From contig NZ_JAAHGO010000012.1 in the NCBI RefSeq assembly GCF_010672455.1, positions 198,361 to 262,360 of the forward strand: 64,000 nucleotides of DNA. The letters are read 5' to 3'. This stretch comes from Okeania sp. SIO2C9 (GTDB lineage Bacteria > Cyanobacteriota > Cyanobacteriia > Cyanobacteriales > Microcoleaceae). This document shows, one piece after another, positions 28,485 to 38,807 of this stretch. The stretch's first letter is position 1, and each line of letters opens with the position of its first letter. A program made the translations under genes and the position numbers. The notes under the pieces were generated by a model, which was not told the origin of the DNA, did no database searches, and saw nothing but the letters and a program-made list of their open reading frames with translations.

Positions 28485-28886
28485 TATTTTCTCCTAAAAT
28501 ATTACAAAGATGAAACTTTGTGGACTATCTGCCTATTTATAGATGCGTAGTGCGATATATTGTTCCTTTGATCGTTATACAATGTTTAAGGGCAAATGGC
28601 CATTTGCCCCACAATACTGATGCTAGAGGATATAAAAAAAAGAGAGGGTTGTTCAGCAATTAACAATGAACAATTAATAATTAATAATTATCCCTTCTTA
28701 AAAGAAAGGGATTGACTAAAAGGAAAATTTTTGATTTATCCCCTTAAAAGGGGAGGCTTCAAACCTGAATTGTTGAATGAATAATTAATTGACTATCAAC
28801 TCTTAATTATTAATTATTCATTATTCATTATTAATTATTCGGTAAAGCCTCTTGCTTCAGAACTGATAACTGAAATGACCTTAATA
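28485..28886. other. Repeat-rich spacer
   Basis: A GGGCAAATGGCCATTTGCCC palindrome at 28,590-28,609 and a degenerate copy of the AATAATTAATAATT family at 28,640-28,850, ending in a CTGATAACTGAAATGACC repeat tail. No gene. Confidence 0.55.
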
Positions 28887-30227
28887 CTACTGCATCAACA
28901 CAGTTTGCTCAGTATTATCAGATTCAGTATTATCAATTTCAAAGCGATCAGCATTAGGTAGCTCTCTCTCTACCCTCCGTAACTCTGGAGTACGATAGGC
29001 AACTAATACTGCCCCAATATTCAATAGACCCATTAATACAAATAATAAAGCCATTCCCCGGCCATCTCCAACTCCAATAATTCTTCCTACGCTACTTGCT
29101 AACATTCCATTTTCACTCATCAACGGCTTAAACATAAACTCCACTAAAGGCGCTGCGCTTAAATGAGTAATTACTAATAAAGACTTTTCCATCATATTTT
29201 GCAAAGCAAAAACTCGTCCTTGTAAATCTTGAGGTACTTTCTGTTGCCAAATAGTATGATTCAAACTAACAATAACTGCCCTAGAAAATAAATAGCCAAA
29301 ACCACCAATTGCAGCTAATACTACCGCAGTTTTAAATCCTCCTAAACATAGACATAACCCCTGGAGAAATGTAAAAATTAAAATTCCCTCTATTCGACGC
29401 TTAGTACCTCCCCATAAACTTACTGCGACACTACCTAGCAACATTCCAATGCCACTAACAGACATTACTATTCCTAATTCTTTTTCAGAGGCAAAACTTA
29501 ATACCATTGGCAAGAATAAAACTTGCAATATTCCTGCACTTAGGTAAATAACACCAAAGAATATAGTCAACTTCCGTAAACCAGAACGTATCACTACATA
29601 ATTCCAACCTGAAATAACTTCCTGCCATAACTCTTCGATACTTACTCTACGTCTGGTAATTTTCTTTTCTCTTCTAGGGAATTTTATACTCAACAGAGTC
29701 AGCAACCCAAACAGATAAGTACCAAAGTCTACTAATAATACTCCGTGAAGATGGATTTTAAGAATCAACAATCCAGCTATACTTGGACCTAGTATTCTTG
29801 CTGTTGCTATTGCACCTTGTACCATGCCATTTGCGCGACTCAGGTGTTGCACTGGTACAAGTTGAGGGATGGCAGAGGTATAAGCTGGCCATTGAAAAGC
29901 GTTACAGACGGAACTAATACCTACTGCTATATAGATATGCCAAACTTGCAGTTGCCCCGAGAAGACCAATAACATTATTGCAAATGCTGTTACTCCGGTG
30001 ATTGAGTCACTGACAATCATTACCCTACGGCGACTCCAGCGGTCTACCATTGCACCAGCAAATGGTGAAATGAAGAGACTAGGTAGATGAATGAATAAGG
30101 ATAACAGAGCATAATGGGTAATTGAACCTGTTGTTTGATAAACCCATACTGCTAGAGCGAATTCACTCAGACTAGAACCGAATAGGGAAACAATTTGTCC
30201 CAACCAGATAAATAAGAATGTTTGCAT
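28887..30227 (-). CDS. Major facilitator superfamily exporter
   Basis: 446 residues, about 12 membrane helices. The first half has the MFS loop AGAMVDRWSRRRVMIVSDS between helices 2 and 3 (residues about 58-76) and a QWPAYTSAIPQLVPVQHLSR segment typical of EntS/macrolide-efflux-like transporters; the central loop IKFPRREKKITRRRVSIEEL is basic. The C-terminal 25 residues are hydrophilic (ERELPNADRFEIDNTESDNT). Probably a proton-driven exporter; substrate unknown. The start (MQTFLFIWLGQIVSLFGSSL) is typical. Single gene. Confidence 0.88.
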   Translation of the reverse strand: MQTFLFIWLGQIVSLFGSSLSEFALAVWVYQTTGSITHYALLSLFIHLPSLFISPFAGAMVDRWSRRRVMIVSDSITGVTAFAIMLLVFSGQLQVWHIYIAVGISSVCNAFQWPAYTSAIPQLVPVQHLSRANGMVQGAIATARILGPSIAGLLILKIHLHGVLLVDFGTYLFGLLTLLSIKFPRREKKITRRRVSIEELWQEVISGWNYVVIRSGLRKLTIFFGVIYLSAGILQVLFLPMVLSFASEKELGIVMSVSGIGMLLGSVAVSLWGGTKRRIEGILIFTFLQGLCLCLGGFKTAVVLAAIGGFGYLFSRAVIVSLNHTIWQQKVPQDLQGRVFALQNMMEKSLLVITHLSAAPLVEFMFKPLMSENGMLASSVGRIIGVGDGRGMALLFVLMGLLNIGAVLVAYRTPELRRVERELPNADRFEIDNTESDNTEQTVLMQ

Positions 30228-31206
30228 AACCTTGAGTTGCTAGAGGAATGAAAATAGAATGGAATAGCATTGATTCAGTAGACTTTTTAATACTTAATTA
30301 TATAACTTTAAGAGACTAAAGCGATCGGATTAAGTATGTATTAATCTATGGATTTTTTTTGATGACTGCTACAGCTATTAAAAGTTTCGTTTTTACGCGA
30401 TAAATTAATTTTATGCTAGCTATTCAAGTAGATTTACCTAATTAAGTTAATAACTAAAATTCTTTGGTTTATTAGGCTTTTTAATTAATAGCATCTCTTA
30501 GTATCTCTATTTACTTTAACTGGATATTTTTTGACTAGCTTAAAGATTATATTGTCTTAATCTTTTTATTAGTAAGTTCGATGGAATATTTTCTGTAATA
30601 CTATTATTCAAAGGAATCCAAGAATTATTGTTGCAAAAGGCACAAAAAAATATAGAAAATTCCATAGAGCTTTCAGGATATAATTTTGAGAAAAACAATC
30701 AGAATGTTATTTAAGTTAATTCATATATACAAAGTTAACTTTTGGGAAAAACTGGGGAAATTTTTCAAGTAAATTTAGATTAGGTTGGGGTTGAAGAAAA
30801 TTATCTGTAGTTCAGATCAAATTTTAAGTAGTTTATCCTTGATATTTTTCTCGATTCCATATGTATATAATTAGGGTATTTATACCAATTTTGTAAGTGT
30901 TCACTAAAAATATAGTGTCGATTTGGTTAGTGATATATACCTGTTTTTCTTATTTTTCAGTATGAGAATTGCTATAAGTAGTAAAAGCAAATTAATTGTA
31001 TATTTGATCGTCAACTTAAATAAGTAGGAAAAACTATTTTTAGTTCCACTGGTCAGGTATACAAGTATATTTTTTTCCATACGTTGCCAATCCAACAGCT
31101 CCCTTATACAGCTCCCCTACTAGATTTACAAATGTTAAATTAATTTTTCACAGGTAGTTATTTTTTTTGATCTGAGATGTTTTTTAGCTAAAAAAACCAA
31201 CTTAAC
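30228..31206. other. AT-rich region without supported genes
   Basis: About 1 kb of AT-rich DNA with stops in all frames. Short frames (for example 30,904-31,095) look like chance. Confidence 0.5.
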
Positions 31207-31441
31207 TAGAGTTTGCTGAAAAAGTTTTTTAGTAGGGGGTAGGAGACAGGAAGAACGGGGAATGAGCGAAGAGGTAGGAGTAAGAATTTTCAATTTGGGA
31301 TTTTTGTGCCCAACTATGCGCCTAAAATACGCTCCTTTTTGAGCATGAAGAGCTGAAAACCAGGCACTTTTTTCGACTTCAAAAAGGCTAAAGTCTTTAT
31401 TTGTCAATGCTTTTAGATTTAATCAGCAACCCCTAACTAGA
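31207..31441. mobile_element. GGGTTTGCTGA-family MITE, copy 2
   Basis: Left TAGAGTTTGCTGAAAAAG, right TTAATCAGCAACCCCTA, TA flanks. Internal GGTAGGAGACAGG and GCTAAAGTCTTTATTTGTCA as in other copies. The 90-codon frame at 31,135-31,407 is repeat sequence. Confidence 0.7.
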
Positions 31442-32011
31442 GTTTATGGAGTTTTTCATCTTAAATTGAACCAGATTAGGCGCTCTTAAGATTAGGATAA
31501 AGTTAAACGGTAGTCCTGCGGAACGTAATGGTAGATGTGGATGAACAACGGCGCTTCATGGGAGCATTTTGCTCCCACTACTTTTATCCTTGACTAAAAT
31601 AATTACAATAGACCACCATTACAATGCACCACCACCAAATTAAAGAAGTAAAAGTTGATAGCTGATATGCTTTGTTACTAATTTTTATCTTTTTCTTTTA
31701 GGTTTAATATTCTGCACCTCATAAGTGATGTTTACAATTAGTCGGGGTTTTATTCTCCATCCACTTTTTCCTTTTTTCTTCTTCCTTCTTCCTCCTTACC
31801 GAAAAATTGCGGTTGAAAGACTCCTCTTTTAAGAAGATAAAAAGCGGTCGATCTTCCCAGCTTCCCGAAGGGTGGGATGGATGGGTTTTCTAACCATATC
31901 CAATCGACCAAGGGAAGAAAAATTTTCATGATTAGTCAATCCTCTCCTTTAAAAGAAGAGGTAATTCTAAATTCTAAATTCTAAATTCTAAATTCTTGAA
32001 TTTTTCCTTCC
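31442..32011. other. Spacer with a repeat-family copy
   Basis: A GGGAGCATTTTGCTCCC hairpin (31,560-31,576), a CTTCTTCC microsatellite, and an ACCGAA.../GGTCGAT...CCAATCGACC family copy at 31,798-31,995 ending in AATTCTAAATTCTA repeats. No gene. Confidence 0.55.
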
Positions 32012-33235
32012 TCAATAGACTTGAGTAATTTGCTCTTGCCAAATTTTCACTAGGTTAGCGACTGCATTATCCCAACTATATTTAGCAATAGATTCTTTGG
32101 CATTAATACCAATTTGAATTCTTAAATTACTATCTTCTATTAATAGCTTCAATCTCTCACAAAAACTTTCCTGATTTTTTGGTGTAAATAATAAACCATT
32201 CCATCCATCTTGAATATTTTCCACGACTCCTCCTGCTTGAGGAGCAACTACTGGAATTCCTGCGGCAAAAGCTTCTAATACTGTTAAACCTCTGGTTTCT
32301 TTTTCTGAGGAAGTGACATGAAAATCGCTATTTTTCAAAATATTAGGTATATTTTCTGGAGGTACTCTACCTAATAAATATACATTTTTTGTCAGTTTAG
32401 TTAATTTATTTGATATTTCATCACGCATCGGACCGTCACCAACAATTATTATGGCAATATTTTCTAGATTTACTAATTGCTGAAGTCTGACAAAAGCATC
32501 TAAGGTAAATTGCCAACCTTTATCTTCGGTTAATCTGCCTAAAAAAACTATTTTTACTTTGTTGGTTAAATTAGGAATTTGATAATTTGATTCCCAAAAA
32601 TTAGCTGTTTTTCTCGCTGACTGAAATTTTTCCACATCAAAACCATGAAAATTGGTATATTTAACATTCTCAATACCCATATTCACAATTTTTTGATAGG
32701 TGACACTGCTAGAAACCAAAGTTAAATCATATTGATTGTAAATAGAGATAAAACTTTTTTCAAAGATTAATTTCAACATCAAGTTAATCCCTTTTGGCAA
32801 AGGCAAAAAATCTTCAAAATAGTCTAAAAAGTTAGTTCTGAAAGTACAAACACAGGGAATATTATTTTGTCGAGCAAATTCGATGCCAGCTAAACGGAAA
32901 AAAGCAAAAAATAATCTTTCTGGTTCATCTACATGAATAATTTCCGGCTGGAATTTTTCTAATTCTCGGCGGACTATTTTATAAGTATTAAATCCCACGT
33001 TTCTTTCAAAATCTAGGAATGGCGTACTCGGTAAATTAATAACTTGAACTCCAGGAAAAATATTACCCGTATAATCTTTCCAATTAGGATACAAATGAGC
33101 AAGGGGACTATAGTCAGGACAAAATAATAAAACTTGATGTCCGAATTGACTTAATTTTTGGACTCGGTAAAAACCACTGACAGTTACTCCGTCTAATACA
33201 GGTAAAAATCCAGAGGCAATAATAGCAATTTTCAT
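32012..33235 (-). CDS. Glycosyltransferase, GT-B fold, GT4-type
   Basis: 407 residues. The N-terminal Rossmann domain starts MKIAIIASGFLPVLDGVTVS, and the C-terminal domain has KIVFLGRLTEDKGWQ (about 231-245) and the donor-binding EX7E motif in SSEKETRGLTVLEAFAAGIP. Transfers a sugar from a nucleotide donor to an unknown acceptor, probably at the cytoplasmic membrane face. It resembles the sulfolipid synthase SqdX in layout, but its N-terminus differs, so I assign only the family. Single gene preceded by a GAAGGAA microsatellite. Confidence 0.9.
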   Translation of the reverse strand: MKIAIIASGFLPVLDGVTVSGFYRVQKLSQFGHQVLLFCPDYSPLAHLYPNWKDYTGNIFPGVQVINLPSTPFLDFERNVGFNTYKIVRRELEKFQPEIIHVDEPERLFFAFFRLAGIEFARQNNIPCVCTFRTNFLDYFEDFLPLPKGINLMLKLIFEKSFISIYNQYDLTLVSSSVTYQKIVNMGIENVKYTNFHGFDVEKFQSARKTANFWESNYQIPNLTNKVKIVFLGRLTEDKGWQFTLDAFVRLQQLVNLENIAIIIVGDGPMRDEISNKLTKLTKNVYLLGRVPPENIPNILKNSDFHVTSSEKETRGLTVLEAFAAGIPVVAPQAGGVVENIQDGWNGLLFTPKNQESFCERLKLLIEDSNLRIQIGINAKESIAKYSWDNAVANLVKIWQEQITQVY

Positions 33236-33332
33236 AAATTAAGGAAGAAGAAAGAAGTAAGAAGGAAGAAGGAAGAAGGAAAAAGGAAGAAGTAAGAAGT
33301 AAGAAGTAAGCTAAATCTTAAGTTTCTGCTAA

Positions 33333-33470
33333 TTATTGTTCAAAAAGAGATTCTAAATTACGATATCCACTAACTACTCTCACAATTTGAACACCATTAT
33401 CTATTAAACGATAGTTTAGGTTTGTTAAAGTCAAAAGACCTCGATTACTATGAAGATCAAAAAGAACTTT
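33333..33470 (-). pseudogene. C-terminal fragment of a RelE/ParE-type toxin
   Basis: The minus-strand frame reads NYRLIDNGVQIVRVVSGYRN then LESLFEQ and TAA, the typical last strand and tail of RelE/ParE toxins. Upstream it becomes LHSNRGLLTLTNL and then meets a stop, and no start or N-terminal half is present. A toxin relic without a neighbouring antitoxin. Confidence 0.65.
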
Positions 33471-33834
33471 TCAGGGAACATTGTTTAAGCTGCCTGAAAT
33501 CCTTAGATATTGATAATTCAGATACCTACAGGCTAGAAAATAAACTTCTATAATTTTTAGCCCCTATCCCATATATAAAAAAAATTGAGGCTATTTACAG
33601 ATAATATTAAACTTACACACAAAGTTATTAAAAATGATTATAAAATCAAAAGTACAGAATAATCACAGTTTGTTTTTTTTACTTTTACTTTAGTTAAAAA
33701 AAGTAGGGTGTGTTAGGAAGTTGAGTTGCAAAAAATAGAGAATTTAGTAATATTTTCAGCCGTAATTAACCGCACTTATAAATTGATAAAGTTTGGTTTT
33801 TTTTATCATATTATTGTTTCTGATTTAATTTGGC
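33471..33834. other. AT-rich spacer
   Basis: Nothing coding. The 33,703-33,810 segment (GTAGGGTGTGTTAGGAAGTT...) is repeated with changes at 35,342-35,450. Confidence 0.45.
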
Positions 33835-34014
33835 TTAAAAAATTGCCTCAATTTCTTCTCTGTCAATTTCTGATGGTTGAGGATACTTAAAATTTTCCGT
33901 TTTGCGACTCATTAACAGTTTCAATCCTTGGCTAAATTTTTCTTCATCATTGCAATTTTCTGAAAGATATTGACGAAGTTCTTTATTATTTATTTGCGAA
34001 AGTGATTTGTTCAT
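33835..34014 (-). CDS. Small protein resembling the DUF6887 family
   Basis: 59 residues, MNKSLSQINNKELRQYLSEN then CNDEEKFSQGLKLLMSRK and ending SEIDREEIEAIF. The N-terminal pattern (MNxxLSxxNxxELRxYLxxNxxDEE) matches small cyanobacterial proteins of the DUF6887 type, often found beside a DUF6888 partner and suspected to be toxin-antitoxin-like; that link is from memory. Here the partner position holds only the toxin-like fragment at 33,333. Length and clean ATG support a real gene. Confidence 0.6.
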   Translation of the reverse strand: MNKSLSQINNKELRQYLSENCNDEEKFSQGLKLLMSRKTENFKYPQPSEIDREEIEAIF

Positions 34015-34141
34015 ATTTCACAATCCTAATTTCTATTTTGGTTGATTACAATTTCTAAACCATCATTCATTCAGGCTAAAATGTAAATTATTTTTAGTTT
34101 TTAGTCATAACGAAATAAATTTATGGATTGATAAAGATTAG

Positions 34142-34322
34142 GTAAGCATTCAGCCGTCAGCTATCAGAAGAGTGCTTTTAGTCAGTGATAAAAGCAATAT
34201 TTAATTGAGAAACGAAAAATATGACTACAAAAGTCAGCTCCAAAGTCTATATTTATTTAAACTCCATCCTTAAACACAAAATGTTATTGCTGAGAGCTGA
34301 TGGCTAATAGCTGAATGCTTAC
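34142..34322. mobile_element. GTAAGCATTCAGC inverted-repeat element, 181 bp
   Basis: GTAAGCATTCAGC at the left is perfectly inverted as GCTGAATGCTTAC at the right, and the inner arms GTCAGCTATCAG/CTGATGGCTAATAGC continue the symmetry. A partial copy, sharing AAAGTCTATATT.ATTTAAACT and AATGCTTAC, lies at 48,012-48,115. Confidence 0.75.
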
Positions 34323-34492
34323 AATATTAGATAGTAACTGACAAATAAAAATTGCAGTTTCTTTTTGTTTATCTGTGGGCAATAATTAACTCCTTATTAT
34401 TAAAGCAGGGTGTTACCTTTGATTAACAAACTCTACTTGACTGACACTTTAGCTAACCTAGTAAACCCTTAAGCTTTATTAGCAGTTTGGTT

Positions 34493-34642
34493 TTAAATAG
34501 ATAGTAAATTATCGCGGACTTCTTCGATTAGCCTTTCTGTTGCTTCTCGATCTTCGGCTAACTTCCAATAAAACCGATGCTTTTTGTTTAACATCATCTT
34601 GATTTGTCCAAATGGGACACCTAGCCCTATGCTGAATGTCAT
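34493..34642 (-). CDS. Short hypothetical frame, 49 codons
   Basis: Minus-strand frame MTFSIGLGVPFGQIKMMLNK then KHRFYWKLAEDREATERLIE. Charged, helical, gene-like composition, but no family recognised. Its first bases adjoin a TTTCAGTTATCAG repeat, so the start and perhaps a longer N-terminus may have been cut off. Could be a remnant. Confidence 0.3.
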   Translation of the reverse strand: MTFSIGLGVPFGQIKMMLNKKHRFYWKLAEDREATERLIEEVRDNLLSI

Positions 34643-34757
34643 TTCAGTTATCAGTTATCAGTTATCAGTTATCAGTACCTCCGACTAAAGCCGGAGGCTT
34701 GAAATACTGAACTGAATATTTTTTCATCCCCTTAAAAGGGGAGGCTTTATACCTCAC
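34640..34757. repeat. TCAGTTATCAG / GGAGGCTTGAAATA repeat family, copy 1
   Basis: TTATCAG tandem units, a CTCCGACTAAAGCCGGAG hairpin, then CCCCTTAAAAGGGGAGGCTT. Other copies at 36,403-36,518 and, inverted, 39,412-39,538. It overlaps the 3' end of the 167-residue gene next to it. Confidence 0.65.
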
Positions 34758-35257
34758 TTTTTGGTAATAAAGAGGAATATAGGAAATGTTATGGGCATCA
34801 TCTTTCCCAGACGATAATATGCGTGTGGAGCTCCTGGGTAACCTTTGAAAGCCTGTATAGCCCAATGTATTTTTTCCTCAATGATTTTTCTATCATCATT
34901 CATATACCTGTGACATAAAGCTATCAGCAAACAGATGTATATATCTTTATATTGCCATTCAATGTATTGTCCTATATTAAATGTTATAGAAAATCCATTG
35001 AAACTGTCCATAACAGAAATCGCAGAACGCTTAAACAATTCATGTGCACTTTCGAGATGCACTAATGCACGATTAAGAGCTTTTCCCTTATCGGCAGATG
35101 AATCTAAATTATTAAAAATATGTGACGCTGCAATTAACTCAGCATCCCCAACTTCTGAGAGAACTTTGCCTAACACATCACCTTCAATAAATTGTTTCAG
35201 TGCTGGTAAAGTTCTAGATACTGTCAGGAGATTTCCAAAAGACAAGAAGTCAGACAT
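34754..35257 (-). CDS. Hypothetical helical protein, C-terminus altered by a repeat
   Basis: 167 residues, MSDFLSFGNLLTVSRTLPAL... with the segment VGDAELIAASHIFNNLDSSA and LVHLESAHELF. The pattern is shared with the 76-plus-residue frame at 40,995 (HAQVMAAFEALK...NNLYSAHKCCY), so both belong to one unnamed paralogous family of alpha-helical proteins. The last residues (FLFITKK) and the stop come from the border of the GGAGGCTT repeat, so the natural C-terminus was probably longer. Function unknown. Confidence 0.6.
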   Translation of the reverse strand: MSDFLSFGNLLTVSRTLPALKQFIEGDVLGKVLSEVGDAELIAASHIFNNLDSSADKGKALNRALVHLESAHELFKRSAISVMDSFNGFSITFNIGQYIEWQYKDIYICLLIALCHRYMNDDRKIIEEKIHWAIQAFKGYPGAPHAYYRLGKMMPITFPIFLFITKK

Positions 35258-35814
35258 AAGCTTTTTTCTGAACCTATAGATTTGAATTATTTTGTATAGA
35301 AATATGTGTACTCTAGCTTGTAATTATATCCTACTTTGAAAGTAGGGTTATTTAGGGAATTTAGTTGAAAAAAATAGATAATTTAGAAATATTTTGAGTC
35401 GTCACACACCTGATATATTTAAAATAGTTTTTTTTCTTTTTATCGAGAGTTTTGGTTAATAATGGTTTAGTTTTTTTTGTAGATATATAGTAGGTTGAAT
35501 TTCATTAACGCACTAGACTAAACTACCTAATAAAAAAAATCAGCAAATAATTTCCTGCATCAGTTGTTCGTCAGTAAAAACTTGAGACTTGGCTTTTTTA
35601 AACTCTTTTTATGCTTCTTAAATATCTCTAATTTTTTCTGTTCTATGTCGTTATCGCAGACTATTTATTGACATCTCAATTCAATTTTATTGATATTCTG
35701 GATGAATTTCATCTACCACTTCTAAGATTTTCAGAAAAGTTATTATTGTCATTATCTTTTTTCCCTTTTCCATCATCTTATTATGTCTCTTATGATAATT
35801 TCAGATTTATCAAA
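35258..35814. other. AT-rich spacer
   Basis: No gene. 35,342-35,450 repeats the 33,703-33,810 segment. Confidence 0.45.
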
Positions 35815-36400
35815 AGTTTTACTTATTAATCTAAGCTTTTTTTATAGAACATTTTAAAGATTGTCATCAACCTCTGACAAAAATCTGACAAAAAATCGCC
35901 AAAAATCCTGAAACTCCTAAACATAGTTTCAATGGTTTCAGCCTTATTTTCCAAATTATGTGATATAGTATACTTAGTGTATAATCTATAGCACTTTTAT
36001 TACCTAATCAAAATTTAACGCCCGAAACACCTATAATTCCGTTGTTTAAACCAGCGATCACCTCATTTTCGTTTGAGGATAGCGATCTAATTTTTCCAAC
36101 TTCCTCTAATAGTGATTTGACATATTTACAACTATGTGGTGGGTATTAAAAACTTATCAATACAATTGAAAAAATCCTCAAATGGCTAAATACTCAACAA
36201 TACTAGATATCCTAAACGCTCGCTCACAAAATCTACCGAATCAAATTGCTTATAAATTTTTGCCAGATGGAGAAACCAAATCTGGAAGCTTAACTTATCA
36301 ACAATTAAACACACAAGTACGAGCGATCGCTGCCCACCTCTAATCATTCATCAGTCCAGGAGAGCAAATATTAGTTGAGTTGTTTATCCCTACACTGCTA
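35815..36400 (+). pseudogene. Decayed tandem duplicate of the fatty acyl-AMP ligase 5' part
   Basis: The leader and first about 57 codons of the gene at 37,023 are repeated 840 bases upstream. The frame starts at 36,183 with MAKYSTILDILNARSQNLPN and runs to RAIAAHL, where TAA replaces the Gln codon. After about 16 more recognisable codons (ISPGEQILVE), it is cut by a TCAGTTATCAG repeat at 36,400. The leader copy keeps a CAATGGTTTCAGCCTTATTTT block and a TATAAT box. Confidence 0.9.
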
Positions 36401-36402
36401 GG

Positions 36403-36518
36403 TCATTTCAGTTATCAGTTATCAGTACCTCTACCCGAAGTCAGGGGCTTGAAATATTGAACTTGATTTTTTTTCATCCCCTTGAAAGGGGAGCCTTGAG
36501 ACCCTATTTTTTGGTCAA
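36403..36518. repeat. TCAGTTATCAG / GGAGGCTTGAAATA repeat family, copy 2
   Basis: Same order of motifs as the copy at 34,640: TTATCAG units, CCCGAAGTCAGGGG hairpin, CCCCTTGAAAGGGGAG. It truncates the acyl-AMP ligase duplicate. Confidence 0.65.
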
Positions 36519-36812
36519 GAATGGTTTGGTTTCTTCTTGTCGGTGGGTGGTACTTTACATTTCATTTACACACCCTACAAGATCGGCGATCGTACTCCAA
36601 CTTATCCAACTTAATTGTTGAATCAAAAATGATGTAATCGTTATTTTTTGAAGATAAAGTTTTAATTATCAATCTGAGCTTTTTTGAAAGAAAATTTAAA
36701 AGATTGTCACCAACCTCTGACAAAAAAATCCTAAAAATCCCTAAAAATCCCTAAACTCGTCAACATAGTTTCAATGGTTTCAGCCTTATTTTTAAATTAT
36801 GTGATATTCTAT

Positions 36813-36836
36813 ACTTACTGTATAATCTATAGCCCC
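36813..36836 (+). promoter_or_regulatory. Candidate promoter of the fatty acyl-AMP ligase
   Basis: A TATAAT at 36,831-36,836 is preceded by TGTGAT-like sequence about 15 bases upstream; spacing is short for sigma-70. The box and its surroundings are preserved in the duplicate leader (TATAAT at 35,980), which supports function but may only reflect the duplication. The leader to the ATG would be about 185 bases. Confidence 0.3.
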
Positions 36837-37022
36837 TTTACTACCTAATAAGATTTTAAAGCCTGAAATACCTATAAATTCGTTGTTTAAACCAGCGATC
36901 GCCTCATGTTCATTTTAGGATGGCGATCTAATTTTTCCAACTTCCTCTAATAGTGATTTGACCTATTTACAACTATATGGTAAGCATGAAAAACTCACCA
37001 ATACAATTGAAAAAATCCTCAA

Positions 37023-38807
37023 ATGGCTAAATACTCAACAATACTAGATATCCTGAACCATCGCTCCCAAAATCTACCTAACCAAATTGCTTATACATTT
37101 TTGCCAGATGGAGAAACCAAGTCTGGAAGCTTAACTTATCAACAATTAAATACCCAAGTAAGAGCGATCGCTGCTCACCTCCAATCAATCATCATCCCAG
37201 GAGACCGAATATTAGTTCTTTATCCCTACACCGCCGGACTAGAATTTATCGCCAGTTTCTTTGGTTGTATCTGTGCAGGAGCGATCGCTGTTACCAGTAA
37301 CCCTCCCCTCAACAACGACGCTATAGCCAAACTCCAAGAAAGAGTAGAATCTTCCGAACCAAAAGCCATTCTCACCACAGAATCTTTTTTACGGGAAATT
37401 CAAGAAAAATTAGCCAAAAATCCAGACTTAGCTCCTAAACTCAACCAATTACCCTGGATAGCTACAGATAAAATTTATTTTTCTGAAGCACCCCAATGGA
37501 TAGAACCAAAAATAGACCCAGATACCCTTGCCTTTTTCCAATACACCTCCGGTTCCACAGGCAAACCAAAAGGAGTAATGGTCAATCACCGCAACGTATT
37601 GCATAACTCAGAAATTATTTATCAGTCATTTGAACATACCCCAGAAAGTCAGGGCGTAATTTGGCTACCCATGTTCCACGATATGGGATTAATTGGTGGA
37701 GTAATACAACCTTTATATGGTGGTTTTCCCGTCACCCTCATGTCACCCGTAGCTTTAATTCAAAAACCCATACGTTGGTTAAAAGCTATTTCTCAATACA
37801 AAGCAACAACCAGTGGCGGACCCAACTTTGCTTACGACCTAGTTTCTCGGCAAGTAACGCCAAAACAACTGAAAAATTTAGATTTAAGTAGTTGGAGTGT
37901 CGCATTTTCTGGAGCTGAACCAGTGCGAGCTGCAACTTTAGAAAGATTTGCCGAGACTTTTGCCCCTTGTGGGTTTCGCCCAGAAGCTTTTTATCCTTGT
38001 TATGGAATGGCAGAGACTACCTTATTTATCAGTGGCGCAACAAAAACAAAACCTCCAGTTATTAAGTATGTGGATGCCGAAGCTTTAGCAGAAAACCGAG
38101 TTGTGGTTGGCGGTGAAAAAAGTAGAGCTGTGGTTAGTTGTGGTTTTGCTTGGTTGGGCGATGAAATTATGATTGTTGACCCAGAATCATTAGTTCCACG
38201 TCCAGATGGTGAAGTTGGAGAGATTTGGGTATCTGGTGCAGGTGTAGGTAGGGGTTATTGGAATCAGTCAGAGGAGACGGAGCGAACTTTTAATGCTTTT
38301 TTGGCAGATAAAGGACCTTTTTTACGAACGGGAGATTTAGGATTTTTACAAGATGGGGAATTATTTATTACTGGTCGGATTAAAGATGTGATGATTTTGT
38401 GGGGTAGGTACCGTTATCCCCAAGATATTGAGCTGACTGTGGAAAGGTGTCATCCCGCTTTACGGTCTAGTTGTGGAGCAGCTTTTTCTATAGAAGCAGA
38501 AGATGATGAGCGGTTAATAATTGTTCAAGAGGTGGAACGCAGTTATTTACGGAAGTTGAATATTGAGGAAGTAGTTGGAGCTATTCGTCAGGCAGTTGCT
38601 GAGGAACATACGGTAGAAGTTTATGCTATTAATCTGTTGAAGACTGGTAGTATTCCTAAAACTACCAGTGGTAAGATTCAGCGTCGAGTTTGTCGGGGTC
38701 AATTTTTGGAAGGTTCCCTAAATTTAGTAGGTCGATGGCAACTTCAGACTGAAAGAGGTAGTGTATCCGAATTAGCTGGTAATTATATAGATAGCCAAAA
38801 TTCTTAG
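37023..38807 (+). CDS. Fatty acyl-AMP ligase (FAAL)
   Basis: 594 residues. Adenylate-forming enzyme that activates fatty acids as acyl-AMP, usually for an acyl carrier protein. The P-loop is FQYTSGSTGKPKGVMVNHRN (about 177-196); further motifs are WLPMFHDMGLIGGVIQPLYG, FYPCYGMAETTLFI and LRTGDLGFLQDGELFITGRI, and Lys in SIPKTTSGKIQRR near 557. Absence of a carrier domain and PKS/NRPS neighbours makes it stand-alone, so its product is unknown. Immediately preceded by a decayed copy of its own 5' end. Confidence 0.92.
   Translation: MAKYSTILDILNHRSQNLPNQIAYTFLPDGETKSGSLTYQQLNTQVRAIAAHLQSIIIPGDRILVLYPYTAGLEFIASFFGCICAGAIAVTSNPPLNNDAIAKLQERVESSEPKAILTTESFLREIQEKLAKNPDLAPKLNQLPWIATDKIYFSEAPQWIEPKIDPDTLAFFQYTSGSTGKPKGVMVNHRNVLHNSEIIYQSFEHTPESQGVIWLPMFHDMGLIGGVIQPLYGGFPVTLMSPVALIQKPIRWLKAISQYKATTSGGPNFAYDLVSRQVTPKQLKNLDLSSWSVAFSGAEPVRAATLERFAETFAPCGFRPEAFYPCYGMAETTLFISGATKTKPPVIKYVDAEALAENRVVVGGEKSRAVVSCGFAWLGDEIMIVDPESLVPRPDGEVGEIWVSGAGVGRGYWNQSEETERTFNAFLADKGPFLRTGDLGFLQDGELFITGRIKDVMILWGRYRYPQDIELTVERCHPALRSSCGAAFSIEAEDDERLIIVQEVERSYLRKLNIEEVVGAIRQAVAEEHTVEVYAINLLKTGSIPKTTSGKIQRRVCRGQFLEGSLNLVGRWQLQTERGSVSELAGNYIDSQNS

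Noticed and set aside
31135-31407. 90-codon minus-strand frame
   Set aside because: Lies almost wholly in the MITE at 31,207-31,441 and varies between copies.
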